From: Aliidongia sp035943795
Lineage (GTDB): Bacteria > Pseudomonadota > Alphaproteobacteria > ATCC43930 > CGMCC-115725
Direction of reading: 5' to 3'
NCBI RefSeq assembly: GCF_035943795.1
Contig: NZ_DASZBY010000105.1
Span: forward strand, 62,001-126,000
Length of the DNA stretch: 64,000 nucleotides
In this document: in pieces, positions 8,219 through 16,690 of the stretch
Position numbering within the stretch: the stretch's first letter is position 1
Layout of the letters: each line of letters opens with the position of its first letter
Made by a program: the position numbers and the translations under genes
Notes under the pieces: generated by a model
Told to the model about the DNA's origin: nothing
The model's input: the letters and a program-made list of their open reading frames with translations, nothing else
Database searches by the model: none

Positions 8219-8665
8219 ATCGACATAACAAAATACCGCAGCGATCTTCTGGCGGCCTATCGCGCGACCGACTACCAGGTCAGGGACGGCGAACGCTGGC
8301 TGTCTGCCCGCCTGGGCCGGCCGGCGCCGGAGATCACGCGGCTGCTGGACCGGCACGGCACACGCGCCGGCTTCTTCATCACTGCCTGGAATCCTCGTAG
8401 CCAGCCGACCGGGCCGGCCGCGAACGAGGCGGCGTCTGCCGCGCTGGCGGCTGAGATCGGAGCCCGAGGCCTCCGCACCCTGCCCCATCGCGGCATCGGC
8501 GACGATCCGGCCTGGCCGGCGGAACAAGGCTGGTTCGTGCTCGATCTCGACGAAACGGCAGCGCGGGCTCTGGCGCAGGCCTATGATCAGAACGCCATCG
8601 TCTGGGTCGAACGGAACCATCCGGTCCGCCTCGTCGAAACCGACTGGCTGATGCGCGACGACTGA
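8219..8665 (+). CDS. DUF3293 protein with apparent ATC start
   Basis: 148 aa if translation begins at ATC 8219. The product shows DUF3293 hallmarks: an AAYRATDYQV opening, FFITAWNPRSQP at about residue 60, then PAWPAEQGWFVLDL and QNAIVWVERNHPVRLVE at the end. Function of the family unknown; cytoplasmic. The frame is uninterrupted and ends in TGA 8663-8665. Its only oddity is the start: an excellent Shine-Dalgarno precedes ATC rather than ATG. A one-base change (ATC for ATG), a sequencing error or a true rare start would all explain this. Confidence 0.72.
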   Translation: MDITKYRSDLLAAYRATDYQVRDGERWLSARLGRPAPEITRLLDRHGTRAGFFITAWNPRSQPTGPAANEAASAALAAEIGARGLRTLPHRGIGDDPAWPAEQGWFVLDLDETAARALAQAYDQNAIVWVERNHPVRLVETDWLMRDD

Positions 8666-8762
8666 CCGGGCATGATCGTCTAATGTATGAGTTAATCGAG
8701 CCTAGCCATTCAGCGACGGCGCCGACGCGGAATTGCGGGCGCCCCATGGGAGAGAACGACCA

Positions 8763-10202
8763 ATGACTTACGCCAATCTGATTGCCGGCGAGTGGGTGCA
8801 GGGCACGGACGCGTCGCGCAACATCAACCCGTCCGACACGAACGACGTGATCGGCGAATACGACCGTGCGTCCGCCGCCCAGGTCGACGACGCGATCGCC
8901 GCCGCCCGCAAGGCCTTCCCGGCCTGGGCGCGCACGACCGTGCAGCAGCGCTCGGACATCCTCGACAAGGCGGGCACCGAGATCCTGGCGCGGCGCGAGG
9001 AGCTGGGCAACCTGCTGGCGCGCGAAGAGGGCAAGACGCTCGCGGAAGGCATGGGCGAGGTCGGCCGCGCCGGCCAGATCTTCAAGTTCTTCGCCGGCGA
9101 AGTGCTGCGCATCCAGGGCGAGCGCCTGGGCTCGGTCCGCCCCGGCGTCGACATCGAGATCACGCGCGAGCCGCTGGGCGTGATCGGCATGATCACGCCG
9201 TGGAACTTCCCGATCGCGATTCCGGCCTGGAAGATCGCCCCGGCCCTCGCCTATGGCAATTGCGTCGTCATGAAGCCGGCCGAGCTGGTGCCCGGTTCCG
9301 CCTGGGCGCTGGCCGACATCCTGCATCGTGCCGGCGTGCCGGCCGGCGTGTTCAACCTGGTGATGGGCCGCGGCTCCGTGGTCGGTGCCGCCCTGGTCAA
9401 GGATGCGCGCATCGACGGCATCAGCTTCACCGGCTCGGTCCCGACCGGACGCGGCATCCTGGCCGAGGCCGCAAGCCGCGGTGCCAAGGTGCAGCTCGAA
9501 ATGGGCGGCAAGAACCCGATGGTCGTGCTGAACGACGCCGATCTCGAGCTTGCCGTACGCGTATCGCTCGACGGTGCGTTCTTCTCGACCGGCCAGCGCT
9601 GCACCGCCTCGTCGCGCCTGATCGTCGAGGACGGCATCTACGACAAGTTCGTGGCATCGCTGGCCGAGGCGGTCGGCAAGCTGGTCGTCGACGACGCCCG
9701 CAAGGCCGGCACCAATATCGGCCCGGTCGTGGATCAGAGCCAGCTCGACCAGAACCTGAAATACGTCGACATCGGCCGCCAGGACGGCGCCAAGCTGGTT
9801 GTCGGCGGCGAGCGGTTGGAGCGCGGCACGCCCGGCTTCTATATGGCGCCGGTCGTGTTCGCCGAGGCGAGCAACGAGATGCGCATCAGCCGCGAGGAAA
9901 TCTTCGGACCGGTCGCCTCCGTGATTCGCGCCAAGACCTACGACGAGGCCCTGGCCCTCGCCAACGACACCCAGTTCGGCCTGTGCGCCGGCATCTGCAC
10001 GACCAGCCTCAAGCACGCGGCCCATTTCCGCCGCAACATCGAGACCGGCATGGTCATGGTCAATCTGCCGACCGCCGGCGTCGACTATCACGTGCCGTTC
10101 GGAGGCCGGAAGGGCTCGAGCTACGGTCCGCGCGAGCAGGGCCGCTACGCGGCCGAATTCTACACGCAGGTCAAGACGGCCTACGTGAACCAGGCGCTGT
10201 AG
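8763..10202 (+). CDS. Aldehyde dehydrogenase, likely alpha-ketoglutaric semialdehyde type
   Basis: 479 aa from ATG 8763 (GGGAGA upstream). NAD(P)-dependent aldehyde dehydrogenase superfamily: ITPWNFP at about residue 144, FTGSVPTG at about 222, general base Glu246 in LEMGGKNP and nucleophile Cys280 in GQRCTASS, then EEIFGPV. The opening (ANLIAGEWV), the length and the PFGGRKGSSYGPREQG ending resemble alpha-ketoglutaric semialdehyde dehydrogenases of Azospirillum pentose or hydroxyproline pathways; that substrate is inference, and no pathway partner is adjacent. Followed by a clear terminator. Confidence 0.9.
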   Translation: MTYANLIAGEWVQGTDASRNINPSDTNDVIGEYDRASAAQVDDAIAAARKAFPAWARTTVQQRSDILDKAGTEILARREELGNLLAREEGKTLAEGMGEVGRAGQIFKFFAGEVLRIQGERLGSVRPGVDIEITREPLGVIGMITPWNFPIAIPAWKIAPALAYGNCVVMKPAELVPGSAWALADILHRAGVPAGVFNLVMGRGSVVGAALVKDARIDGISFTGSVPTGRGILAEAASRGAKVQLEMGGKNPMVVLNDADLELAVRVSLDGAFFSTGQRCTASSRLIVEDGIYDKFVASLAEAVGKLVVDDARKAGTNIGPVVDQSQLDQNLKYVDIGRQDGAKLVVGGERLERGTPGFYMAPVVFAEASNEMRISREEIFGPVASVIRAKTYDEALALANDTQFGLCAGICTTSLKHAAHFRRNIETGMVMVNLPTAGVDYHVPFGGRKGSSYGPREQGRYAAEFYTQVKTAYVNQAL

Positions 10203-10210
10203 GGATATCG

Positions 10211-10237
10211 GGCCCGGGCTTCGGCTCGGGCCTTTTT
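10211..10237 (+). terminator. Rho-independent terminator after aldehyde dehydrogenase
   Basis: Stem GGCCCGGGC (10211-10219) with GCTCGGGCC, one G-U pair, TTCG loop, followed by TTTTT. It sits 8 nt past the stop codon and also separates the convergent SemiSWEET gene. Confidence 0.85.
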
Positions 10238-10241
10238 CCCC

Positions 10242-10502
10242 TCACCCGTCCCGCAGCTTCAGGAACAGCACCAATCCCGCCAGCACGAGCGTGATGAAAT
10301 TCGGGATGATGATCGCCGGCCGTTCCAGCAGCAGCCCATAGACGAGCCACAGGGCGACGCCGAACGTGAAGGCCGAATACATACCGAGCGAGATGCCGGC
10401 TGTGTTTTTCTCGCGCAGAGTCTTGATCACCTGGGGCAGGAAACTCGCGGTGGTGAAGCCGCCTGCGACCAAGCCGATCAGTTCGATTTCATCCTGAGTC
10501 AC
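10242..10502 (-). CDS. SemiSWEET family sugar transporter
   Basis: 86 aa, three transmembrane segments, the expected size of a bacterial SemiSWEET half-transporter that dimerises to make a sugar pore. A PQ-loop signature (SFLPQVIKTLREKNT) lies in the first helix and loop, and the protein ends KLRDG. Convergent with the aldehyde dehydrogenase, sharing the intergenic terminator region. Substrate not deducible. Confidence 0.88.
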   Translation of the reverse strand: MTQDEIELIGLVAGGFTTASFLPQVIKTLREKNTAGISLGMYSAFTFGVALWLVYGLLLERPAIIIPNFITLVLAGLVLFLKLRDG

Positions 10503-10594
10503 AAAAAAGCCCTATTTTTTAAACGGGCGGAATAAATCCGGCCGACCCTCGTTGTGAGTCCATCGTATCGCTCACACGCCGCAGGGGACCGATC

Positions 10595-10726
10595 ATGAAG
10601 AAGCTCATCGGCTGGCTCACCATTTCCGCCAGCGTCGTCGCCGCAGCTTTAGGCGAGATCACCGTCGGCCTGCCCTTCCTGGGCGTGCTGATCGGCGCGG
10701 GACTGTTGGTTACTCTCAACGACTGA
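10595..10726 (+). CDS. Short hydrophobic protein (43 aa)
   Basis: A 43-codon frame beginning MKKLIGWLTISASVVAAAL and ending LLVTLND, with almost entirely hydrophobic sequence after a KK start. AGGGGA lies 9 nt before the ATG. Composition fits a small single- or double-span membrane protein, not an enzyme. No family recognised; supported only by the ribosome site, composition and its place in an otherwise empty gap. Confidence 0.42.
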   Translation: MKKLIGWLTISASVVAAALGEITVGLPFLGVLIGAGLLVTLND

Positions 10727-10734
10727 GCGAAACG

Positions 10735-10752
10735 GGCGGCGGATTTGCCGCC
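10735..10752. terminator. Possible bidirectional hairpin
   Basis: GGCGGC (10735-10740) pairs with GCCGCC (10747-10752), loop GGATTT, between the convergent 43 aa gene and the lipoprotein at 10752. On the minus strand the stem is followed by CCGTTTCG. Short stem and weak T run, so only a candidate. Confidence 0.35.
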
Positions 10753-11033
10753 TAGAACGGACCGAAACGATAGGGCGTACAGCGCAGTTTCCACTGGCTA
10801 TAGCTGCCCTTGTCCGCCGGGATCGATTGTTCGCCCAGCTTCTCGTAGCCATCCGCGCAGATCTGTTTTGCCAGCACCGCATCGATCGCCGGATCAGCGT
10901 TGGCGAACCGGCTGACGCCGGGCGAGCCGATCACGCCGGCAACGGTGAATTCCTGCGGCGTGGTCGAGACGCACCCCCCCACGCCCGACAGGACGGCCAC
11001 AAGACCGACGGCCCCGACTAGTCCCAAACGCAT
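10752..11033 (-). CDS. Small lipoprotein of unknown function
   Basis: 93 aa from ATG 11033. Signal peptide MRLGLVGAVGLVAVL followed by lipobox GVGGC, so the mature N-terminal cysteine would be lipidated at about residue 22. The mature part has two further cysteines (ICADGYEKLG and LRCTPYRFG) that could form a disulfide. No domain recognised. Upstream in-frame methionines would spoil the signal peptide. Confidence 0.68.
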   Translation of the reverse strand: MRLGLVGAVGLVAVLSGVGGCVSTTPQEFTVAGVIGSPGVSRFANADPAIDAVLAKQICADGYEKLGEQSIPADKGSYSQWKLRCTPYRFGPF

Positions 11034-11188
11034 CGCCGCGAACCTCCGAAAGACATCGGCCGCCAGCATATGCGGCCATCGCGGCGAACGGAAGGGCGCG
11101 CGGATGGTTTCGCGCTCGGCACCCCGTGACGCTTTCGCTAAGCTCGCTGCGAGCCTGGCCGATTGCCGGCGAACAGAGGAGATGCCGC

Positions 11189-12250
11189 ATGGGATGGATC
11201 GGCCGGACTGCCGCGGCGCTCGCGGTCCTGGTCCTCGCGGGGCCGGCGTTCGCCGCCTATCCCGACGAGCGAGAGGCCGACCTCACGATCGCCGATTTCG
11301 CGCTCGCGAACGGCGAGCACCTGGCCCATGCGCGCATCCACTACACGACGATCGGAACGCCGCAGCGCGACGCCTCGGGTGCCATCGACAATGCGGTGCT
11401 GCTGCTGCATGGCACGACCGGGACCGGTCGGAACTTCCTGACGCCCAGCCTGGCCGGCGAGTTGTTCGGACCGGGCCAGCCGCTCGACGCGACCCGCTAT
11501 TTCATCATCCTGCCCGACGCGATCGGCCATGGCGGCTCGGCCAAGCCGTCGGACGGGCTCAAGGGGCATTTCCCGCACTATGGCTATCTCGATGCGGTCG
11601 AGGGCCAATATCGGCTGGTGACCGAGGGGCTGGGCGTGACGCACCTGCGCCTCGTGCTCGGCACCTCGATGGGCGGCATGCAAACCTGGATCTGGGGCGA
11701 GAAGCACCCCGGCTTCATGGACGCGCTGATGCCGATCGCCTCGCAGCCCGTTGCGATTGCCGGCCGCAACATGCTGTGGCGCCAGGCGATCATCGAGGCG
11801 ATCCGCAACGATCCGGATTGGCAGGGCGGTGAGTATGCCAAACAGCCGACCGGCTTCATTCACGCTTTGCCGATCTTCAACATCATGACCAACAGCGCGC
11901 CGTTCCTGCAGCAGTCGGCGCCGACCCGGACCCAGGCCACCACCCTCTACGACCGATGGGTCGCGGATTACGCCAAGGGCACCGATGCCAACGATTACCT
12001 CTATTGGTTCGAATCGTCCTACGACTACGACCCATCGGCCGGGCTGGAAGAGATCCGGGCAAAGTTGGTCGCGGTAAATTTCGCCGACGACCTGCTGAAC
12101 CCGGCCGAACTGGGCACGATGGAGGCCGCGATGGCGCGGATCAAGACCGGCCGTTACGTGCTGATCCCCGCCTCGCCGGAGACGCGCGGCCATCAGACCC
12201 TGACGCTCGCCTCGATCTGGAAAGGCCCGTTGGCCGACCTGCTGAAATAG
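11189..12250 (+). CDS. Periplasmic alpha/beta hydrolase, homoserine acetyltransferase (MetX)-like
   Basis: 353 aa from ATG 11189 (AGAGGAG upstream). A signal peptide is present (AALAVLVLAGPAFAAYP), so it acts outside the cytoplasm, unlike true MetX. Hydrolase features: oxyanion region LLHGTTGTG, nucleophile Ser160 in GTSMGGMQ, likely acid in NFADDLLNP and His in ETRGHQT near the C-terminus. The fold and spacing are MetX-like, but the export signal argues for hydrolysis or acyl transfer on another substrate. A 12 bp hairpin follows. Confidence 0.85.
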   Translation: MGWIGRTAAALAVLVLAGPAFAAYPDEREADLTIADFALANGEHLAHARIHYTTIGTPQRDASGAIDNAVLLLHGTTGTGRNFLTPSLAGELFGPGQPLDATRYFIILPDAIGHGGSAKPSDGLKGHFPHYGYLDAVEGQYRLVTEGLGVTHLRLVLGTSMGGMQTWIWGEKHPGFMDALMPIASQPVAIAGRNMLWRQAIIEAIRNDPDWQGGEYAKQPTGFIHALPIFNIMTNSAPFLQQSAPTRTQATTLYDRWVADYAKGTDANDYLYWFESSYDYDPSAGLEEIRAKLVAVNFADDLLNPAELGTMEAAMARIKTGRYVLIPASPETRGHQTLTLASIWKGPLADLLK

Positions 12251-12268
12251 CGACGACGCACGAAAAGA

Positions 12269-12296
12269 GACGGCGGCGATTTGCATCGCCGCCGTC
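12269..12296. terminator. Perfect 12 bp hairpin after the MetX-like gene
   Basis: GACGGCGGCGAT (12269-12280), TTGC loop, ATCGCCGCCGTC (12285-12296). It lies 18 nt past the stop codon, where a terminator is expected. The plus strand lacks a T run (CTAATTGC follows), while the minus strand continues TCTTTTCG. Probably ends the upstream transcript with reduced dependence on a U tract. Confidence 0.5.
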
Positions 12297-12368
12297 CTAA
12301 TTGCGTTCCGGATCCCGAACTCCCGAGCGCTATGCGTCAGGCGTTGCCTCCCGTTCCCCGAAGGATTT

Positions 12369-12403
12369 GTTCGCTGTGCGAACTTATGTTCTAATTGCGA
12401 ACA
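12369..12403. promoter_or_regulatory. Twin palindromes before the IclR regulator gene
   Basis: GTTCGC-TGT-GCGAAC (12369-12383) and TGTTC-TAATTGC-GAACA (12387-12403), sharing GTTC/GAAC arms with centres 19 bp apart. They lie 21 nt or more upstream of the regulator start, so autoregulation by the adjacent IclR-family protein is the simplest reading. Palindromes seen directly; binding is inferred. Confidence 0.6.
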
Positions 12404-12423
12404 CCTTACCTCAGGGAGCTTTC

Positions 12424-13200
12424 GTGCCACAAGCAGATTCCGACGCCGATTTCGTGCATTCGCTGGCGCGGGGGCTCGCGGTCATCCGGGCCTTCGGCGC
12501 CGACGCCCCGCACCTGACCATGAGCGACATCGCCAAGCGCACCGGCCTGTCGCGTGCCGCGGTGCGCCGCTTCCTTCATACCCTGATCGAACTCGGCTAT
12601 GTGGGCCTGGAGGGCCGGAACTATTCCCTGCGCCCCCGCATCCTGGAGTTGGGCTATGCCTTTCTGTCCTCGGTGCCGGTATGGAGCATGATGCAGCCGG
12701 CGCTGCAGGACGTATCGACGCGGCTGCGCGCGACCTGCTCGGCCGGCCTGCTCGACGGGGTCGAAGTGGTCTATGTGGCCCGCGCCGGACGGGCGGAGCC
12801 GGTCGTGGTCTCGTTCGGCGTCGGCGCCCGCCTCCCGGCATTTCACACTGCCATGGGTCGCGTGCTGCTGGCGGCGTTGTCGCCGGAGGAGCGCGCGGAA
12901 CGGCTGGACCAGGCCGACCTTCGCGCCTATACGCCGCTCACCCTCACGGATCCTGCCCGCCTGATGGCCGAGTTGGACATCGTCGCCGATCAGGGCTGGG
13001 CCATCGTCGATCGCGAGTTCGAACCGGGCCTGATCGCGCTGGGCGTGCCGTTGCGCAATCGGGCCGGCAAGATCGTGGCGGCACTGGTCACCAGCGCGCG
13101 CGCGAGCCGGCTCGATGCCGCGACCATGCGGACGCACCATCTGCCGGCGCTGATCGAAACCTGCGAACGCCTGATGCCGGCATTGCATCTGCCGGGTTGA
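12424..13200 (+). CDS. IclR-family transcriptional regulator, Pca/Pob type
   Basis: 258 aa from GTG 12424, selected because GGGAG (12414-12418) precedes it at good spacing; the frame is open to 12301 but that would cover the operator palindromes. N-terminal winged helix (MSDIAKRTGLSRAAVRRFLHTL), then the IclR effector domain with VVYVARAGRAEPVVVSF and AFHTAMGRVLLAAL, typical of the PcaR/PcaU/PobR aromatic-acid regulators. No aromatic degradation genes flank it, so its target may be distant. Confidence 0.85.
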   Translation: MPQADSDADFVHSLARGLAVIRAFGADAPHLTMSDIAKRTGLSRAAVRRFLHTLIELGYVGLEGRNYSLRPRILELGYAFLSSVPVWSMMQPALQDVSTRLRATCSAGLLDGVEVVYVARAGRAEPVVVSFGVGARLPAFHTAMGRVLLAALSPEERAERLDQADLRAYTPLTLTDPARLMAELDIVADQGWAIVDREFEPGLIALGVPLRNRAGKIVAALVTSARASRLDAATMRTHHLPALIETCERLMPALHLPG

Positions 13201-13215
13201 GGAGGAGGCCCCCGC

Positions 13216-13563
13216 ATGTGGATCATGATCGCCGGCCCCTATACGTCGGGCGCGGCCGACGCAGCCGGCCGGGCAGCAAATCTGCGCATCCTCAACCAGG
13301 CTGCGCTGATGCTGTTCGAGCGCGGCCATATACCGATCATCGGCGTCAATATGGCACTGCCGATGATTGAGTGCGCCGGTCCTGGCCGCTTCGACGCGAT
13401 CATGATGCCGCTGTCGCTCGAGATCGCCGACCGCTGCGACGCCTGCCTCAGGATCGGTGAGCCGTCCAGGGGCGCAGACGACGAAGCCTCGCGCTTTCGG
13501 GCGCGCGGCTTGCCGGTCTATGGAAAATTGGAAGACGTGCCGAAGGCGGCAGCCGGACCCTAA
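13216..13563 (+). CDS. DUF4406 protein
   Basis: 115 aa beginning MWIMIAGPYTSG, the start of the DUF4406 fold related to nucleoside 2-deoxyribosyltransferases. It retains the glycine-rich GPYT turn, an ERGHIPIIGVNMALP segment and a SLEIADRCDACLRI segment. GGAGGAGG (13200-13207) precedes the ATG. The reaction is unknown. It is the second gene after the IclR regulator with a 15 nt gap and may be co-transcribed. Its stop overlaps the convergent DUF2336 gene by 4 nt. Confidence 0.78.
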   Translation: MWIMIAGPYTSGAADAAGRAANLRILNQAALMLFERGHIPIIGVNMALPMIECAGPGRFDAIMMPLSLEIADRCDACLRIGEPSRGADDEASRFRARGLPVYGKLEDVPKAAAGP

Positions 13564-14690
13564 GCGCCCACGTGGCCGTAACGGACCGGGGGTTCCGGGT
13601 TCGGGTCTTCAAGCCGGATTAGCAGGTAATCCAGATCCTCGGCACCCATTTCCTCGAACTGGGTCAGGATGCGCTCGATCATCTGGCGACGATAGCGCTC
13701 GCGATCGTATTCGCTGCCGTCGAGCGCCGTTTCATGGGCGACCTGGGTCGCGATCCGGAATGCCGGGAAATAATTCTGAGGCATGCCGGTCCGGTCGTAG
13801 AGCGATTTGAAGCCCAGCTGGCCGGCATCATGGATCAGCAGGCGGGCATTGTGGACGGCGATGCCGGCGAGCTGCGACATGGCGGCCTCGAACAGGCTGA
13901 TGTCGCCGACGCACAGCGCGCGCAGAATCAGGGAGGGCGTCAGGCGCTTCGCCGCGTGCAGATGCTGCACCAGCTCGATCGCCTCTTCAGCCGGGAAATG
14001 GGCGGAGCGCAGATCGACGGTGACCTGTTCCCGCGTCTTCATCACGATCTGGGTGATCACCGCTTCCGGCATGTCCGTGCGCTTGCCGATATAGGCACGC
14101 AGGCTTTCGACCGTGAAATGGACGAGCCGTTCGGCGACCGATAGCGGCAGGTTCGGGCGCTGGGAAAGCTGCTGGTTGACGCGCTCGTCGGACCCGAACC
14201 GCGTCGCCGCCTGATCGATCAGCGCCTCGTCCAGCTTCGCTCCCGGATTGCCGACCAGGGTCGCGACCGCCAGATTATTGTCGGTCTGGATCAACTCGCC
14301 CGCGACGGCGGTCGAGACCTCGGCCCGTCCGGCGATGGCGATCTGTTTCGATGGCGTCCCGGACCGAACGACGGCGATCAGATCCTCGTCGCTCAGGACC
14401 TTGGAAAACTGCAGCACGGGGATCGCCACGGACTCGACGTCGTTGGCAAGTGCCACCGCGATGTCGTGGGGCAGGTACTGGCTGTCCTTGAGCGTTTCGG
14501 ACAGTACCTTGCGGACCTGGATGGCAGCGCCATCGAGCATCGCGCGCAGCACCTGTTCCGCGACCTGGCGCTCCGCCTCGGTCAACGACCCTTCGGCAAC
14601 CTTGGAACCCAACCGCCCCGCCGCCGCTTCCGGCGCGGAGACATCGTTCAGAAGCGCCGCGACATCTTGCTGGCTTAGACCTTCGCTCAT
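13560..14690 (-). CDS. DUF2336 domain protein
   Basis: 376 aa from ATG 14690 (MSEGLSQQD); an alternative start 36 nt upstream adds an Arg-rich MSKRRRRDAG leader. All-helical, repeat-like sequence as in DUF2336 (LSDEDLIAVVRSGTPSKQ, then AISERVSTAV-type repeats, and VHFTVESLRAYIGKRTDMPE). This family is common in Rhodospirillales and has no established function; HEAT-like helical repeats suggest protein binding. No signal peptide. Converges with DUF4406 and its 3' end overlaps it. Confidence 0.82.
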   Translation of the reverse strand: MSEGLSQQDVAALLNDVSAPEAAAGRLGSKVAEGSLTEAERQVAEQVLRAMLDGAAIQVRKVLSETLKDSQYLPHDIAVALANDVESVAIPVLQFSKVLSDEDLIAVVRSGTPSKQIAIAGRAEVSTAVAGELIQTDNNLAVATLVGNPGAKLDEALIDQAATRFGSDERVNQQLSQRPNLPLSVAERLVHFTVESLRAYIGKRTDMPEAVITQIVMKTREQVTVDLRSAHFPAEEAIELVQHLHAAKRLTPSLILRALCVGDISLFEAAMSQLAGIAVHNARLLIHDAGQLGFKSLYDRTGMPQNYFPAFRIATQVAHETALDGSEYDRERYRRQMIERILTQFEEMGAEDLDYLLIRLEDPNPEPPVRYGHVGA

Positions 14691-14850
14691 AGCCGTTCCT
14701 GCATCCCTTCGCCGACGCTTTGACACAAGCCAGTGTAGCGGAACCGGCGTCGCTTGGGTGCGGCATTTTTAAAGCCGCCCCTGTCCAGTCTCGATCCGAA
14801 AACGTTAAGACCTGGTTAGCCTCCGATATCGAGCCCACAACCGCCCGATG

Positions 14851-15630
14851 TCAAGCGAGTGCAGTGCGTGCTTCCGACAACGCTGCGGCAAAATCCACCG
14901 GCCGTTCCGACGTCACTTCCAGACGGCGATCGTCGAACACGTGCGATTGTCGGCTCCGCCGCCGTCTCCAGTCCATCATGGCCGTATCGCGTTCCACAAT
15001 CAATTCTACAATCGGCCGATGTAGCAGCCGCAGCACCGCGACCAGCCATCGGTCGACCAGCGCCGTCGGACTCGGTTCGGCGAAAGCGAAGCGATCGAGC
15101 AGGCGGATGACGTCCTCGGCCCGATACCAGGTCTCGCCGGTCACCCAGCGGTTGGTGGTGAACAGCGACAGCGGCACGCCGTGGGCATCGACGCTGATGC
15201 CGATCAGGTGGCTGAACACACCGCGGTCGCGCGCCGAGCGATGGGTCATCGAGACGGCGCCCTTCTCCTTCACCGGCAACTTGAGCGGCGCCAGCGCCAT
15301 CTCGGGCAGCACGAGCGGCACCAGGCCGCGCGGCATGCCGCCCTGGCCGAAGAACGTATGGAAATGCCCGACCTCGTCCGGGTGCCGGTCGCCGTCGGGA
15401 TGCGCATGAAAGAAATATTGTGCGTGGGTGACCTGGTCCCAGACCTCGCCGGCCGGATAATGCGCGCCGGGTGGCGGCATGGTGCCGTCGGCCAGGGTTT
15501 CCAGCAGGCCGGTCCCGGCCTTGGCGAGCGCCTGGGCCACGGCCATGACCTCGGCCAGAGCGGCGGCACGGCTGAGCGCGCCCACCGAAACGGGAGCAGC
15601 GTCGATCGGGGCGGCGTTCGGTGCAATCAT
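14851..15630 (-). CDS. Uncharacterised protein, DUF6969-like
   Basis: 259 aa from ATG 15630 (MIAPNAAPI). Notable segments: YPAGEVWDQVTHAQYFFHAHPDGDR, then EVGHFHTFFG, rich in His and aromatic residues that could bind metal, and later VSMTHRSARDRGVFSHLIGISVD. This pattern resembles the DUF6969 family as I recall it; the assignment is tentative. No signal peptide or membrane segment. An upstream in-frame start would extend it by 19 residues. Confidence 0.7.
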   Translation of the reverse strand: MIAPNAAPIDAAPVSVGALSRAAALAEVMAVAQALAKAGTGLLETLADGTMPPPGAHYPAGEVWDQVTHAQYFFHAHPDGDRHPDEVGHFHTFFGQGGMPRGLVPLVLPEMALAPLKLPVKEKGAVSMTHRSARDRGVFSHLIGISVDAHGVPLSLFTTNRWVTGETWYRAEDVIRLLDRFAFAEPSPTALVDRWLVAVLRLLHRPIVELIVERDTAMMDWRRRRSRQSHVFDDRRLEVTSERPVDFAAALSEARTALA

Positions 15631-16051
15631 GCCGTCGTCACATCGGTTGCAAAATTCTGCGAACCCGGCTCCTCGGTGGCCGGCCATGGTCGTCTTGCGG
15701 GAAAGCCATGGGAGCAGACGCGGACGGCCGTTGCCCTCCGTATCAGCCCATTATTCGGTGCGATCCGGCCCTGCGCCAAGGAGAACTTATGCGGAGGGCC
15801 AAGGCCGGATACCGAGCGGGCCACGGCGTCTTCCGTTCGCCCACTCCGCCGGCTCGCCACAAATGTCACGATTCCAACGGGTCGGAAAGCGACGCTCCGA
15901 CGGCGCGCCAGAGGCGGGGTCTCCATCTGCGTAATGGGATACCCGCCCTCGATGGGGAACGGCCGACCGCCCTCAAGGCCGCGGGCATGCTGCCGGAGCG
16001 CGCCGGCCAGGCGCCCACTCCGCGACTCGGAATGTGCGAGCCCGCCCATCG
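15631..16051. other. Non-coding gap of about 420 bp
   Basis: No frame here has coding character or a recognisable domain on either strand; open frames exist only because stop codons are rare at this GC. It presumably holds the promoter of the 15630 gene on its left side and the 3' end of the Mla operon transcript on the right. No clear hairpin terminator, repeat or small RNA signature was seen. Confidence 0.5.
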
Positions 16052-16690
16052 TCACGGCTTGACCGCAACGGCTCCCGTCGCCGGCGCCGTCCGCAGCGTC
16101 CATTGCACGATCATCTTCATGGCGTTGCCGGTCGCCTCGCCGAACGCCGCGACGATGCTGTCGATGTCGTTATGTTCCGCGTCGGACAGCTTGACCGCGT
16201 CGAGCCCGCCGATGATCTCGCGTTCCGGCATCTTGATCAGCTTGGCGGTCAGGCGGACGCGCACCTGGGGCGGCTTGTTCGTGCCCTCGTAATAGCGCGC
16301 CTCGAAATCACGCAGGTCGGTCAGCAGTACGTAGTCGGCACGCAAGCCGCTGGTATCGCGGCCGACCGACACGATCTTGCGCGTGTTTTCGAAGGATTCG
16401 ACCAGCAGGTCCTGCACCATGACCGGCGCGCGGTCGGTCCAGGCGGAGCTGGCGAAATAATCGATCGTGGTCGGGCTGCGCGCGAGCGCGATACGGGCCG
16501 TGTCGAGGCTCTGCGGCGCATCGGGCACGGTCACGACCAGCTGGTAGCTCACCACCGGCAGGTTGGTGTCGTAAGTCGTCTTGGGCTGCAGCACATAGAG
16601 CGAGGGCGGGGTCGAGGTCAGCGCCGCCGAACAGCCGGCGAGGCCCAGAGCGAGGCCCAGCAGCAGGGCGCGGGAAGCGTGCTTGATCAT
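16052..16690 (-). CDS. ABC transport auxiliary lipoprotein (PqiC-like)
   Basis: 212 aa. Signal peptide ending in lipobox LAGCS at about residue 20, then the ABC_trans_aux / PqiC pattern: LYVLQP close to the lipidation site, RIALARSPTTIDYFASSAWTDRAP, and VLLTDLRDFEARYYEG. The protein would sit in the outer membrane leaflet and serve the MCE-type lipid transporter. Its ATG overlaps the stop of the MlaD gene (16687-16690), so it is translationally coupled as the last gene of the operon. Confidence 0.9.
   Translation of the reverse strand: MIKHASRALLLGLALGLAGCSAALTSTPPSLYVLQPKTTYDTNLPVVSYQLVVTVPDAPQSLDTARIALARSPTTIDYFASSAWTDRAPVMVQDLLVESFENTRKIVSVGRDTSGLRADYVLLTDLRDFEARYYEGTNKPPQVRVRLTAKLIKMPEREIIGGLDAVKLSDAEHNDIDSIVAAFGEATGNAMKMIVQWTLRTAPATGAVAVKP

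Noticed and set aside
8379..10091. 570-codon minus-strand frame opposite the aldehyde dehydrogenase
   Set aside because: Antisense shadow; the plus strand carries catalytic Glu246 and Cys280.
15627..16103. Minus-strand frame in the 420 bp gap
   Set aside because: Low-complexity Arg/Gly/Pro composition, no ribosome site or domain; the neighbours explain the boundaries.
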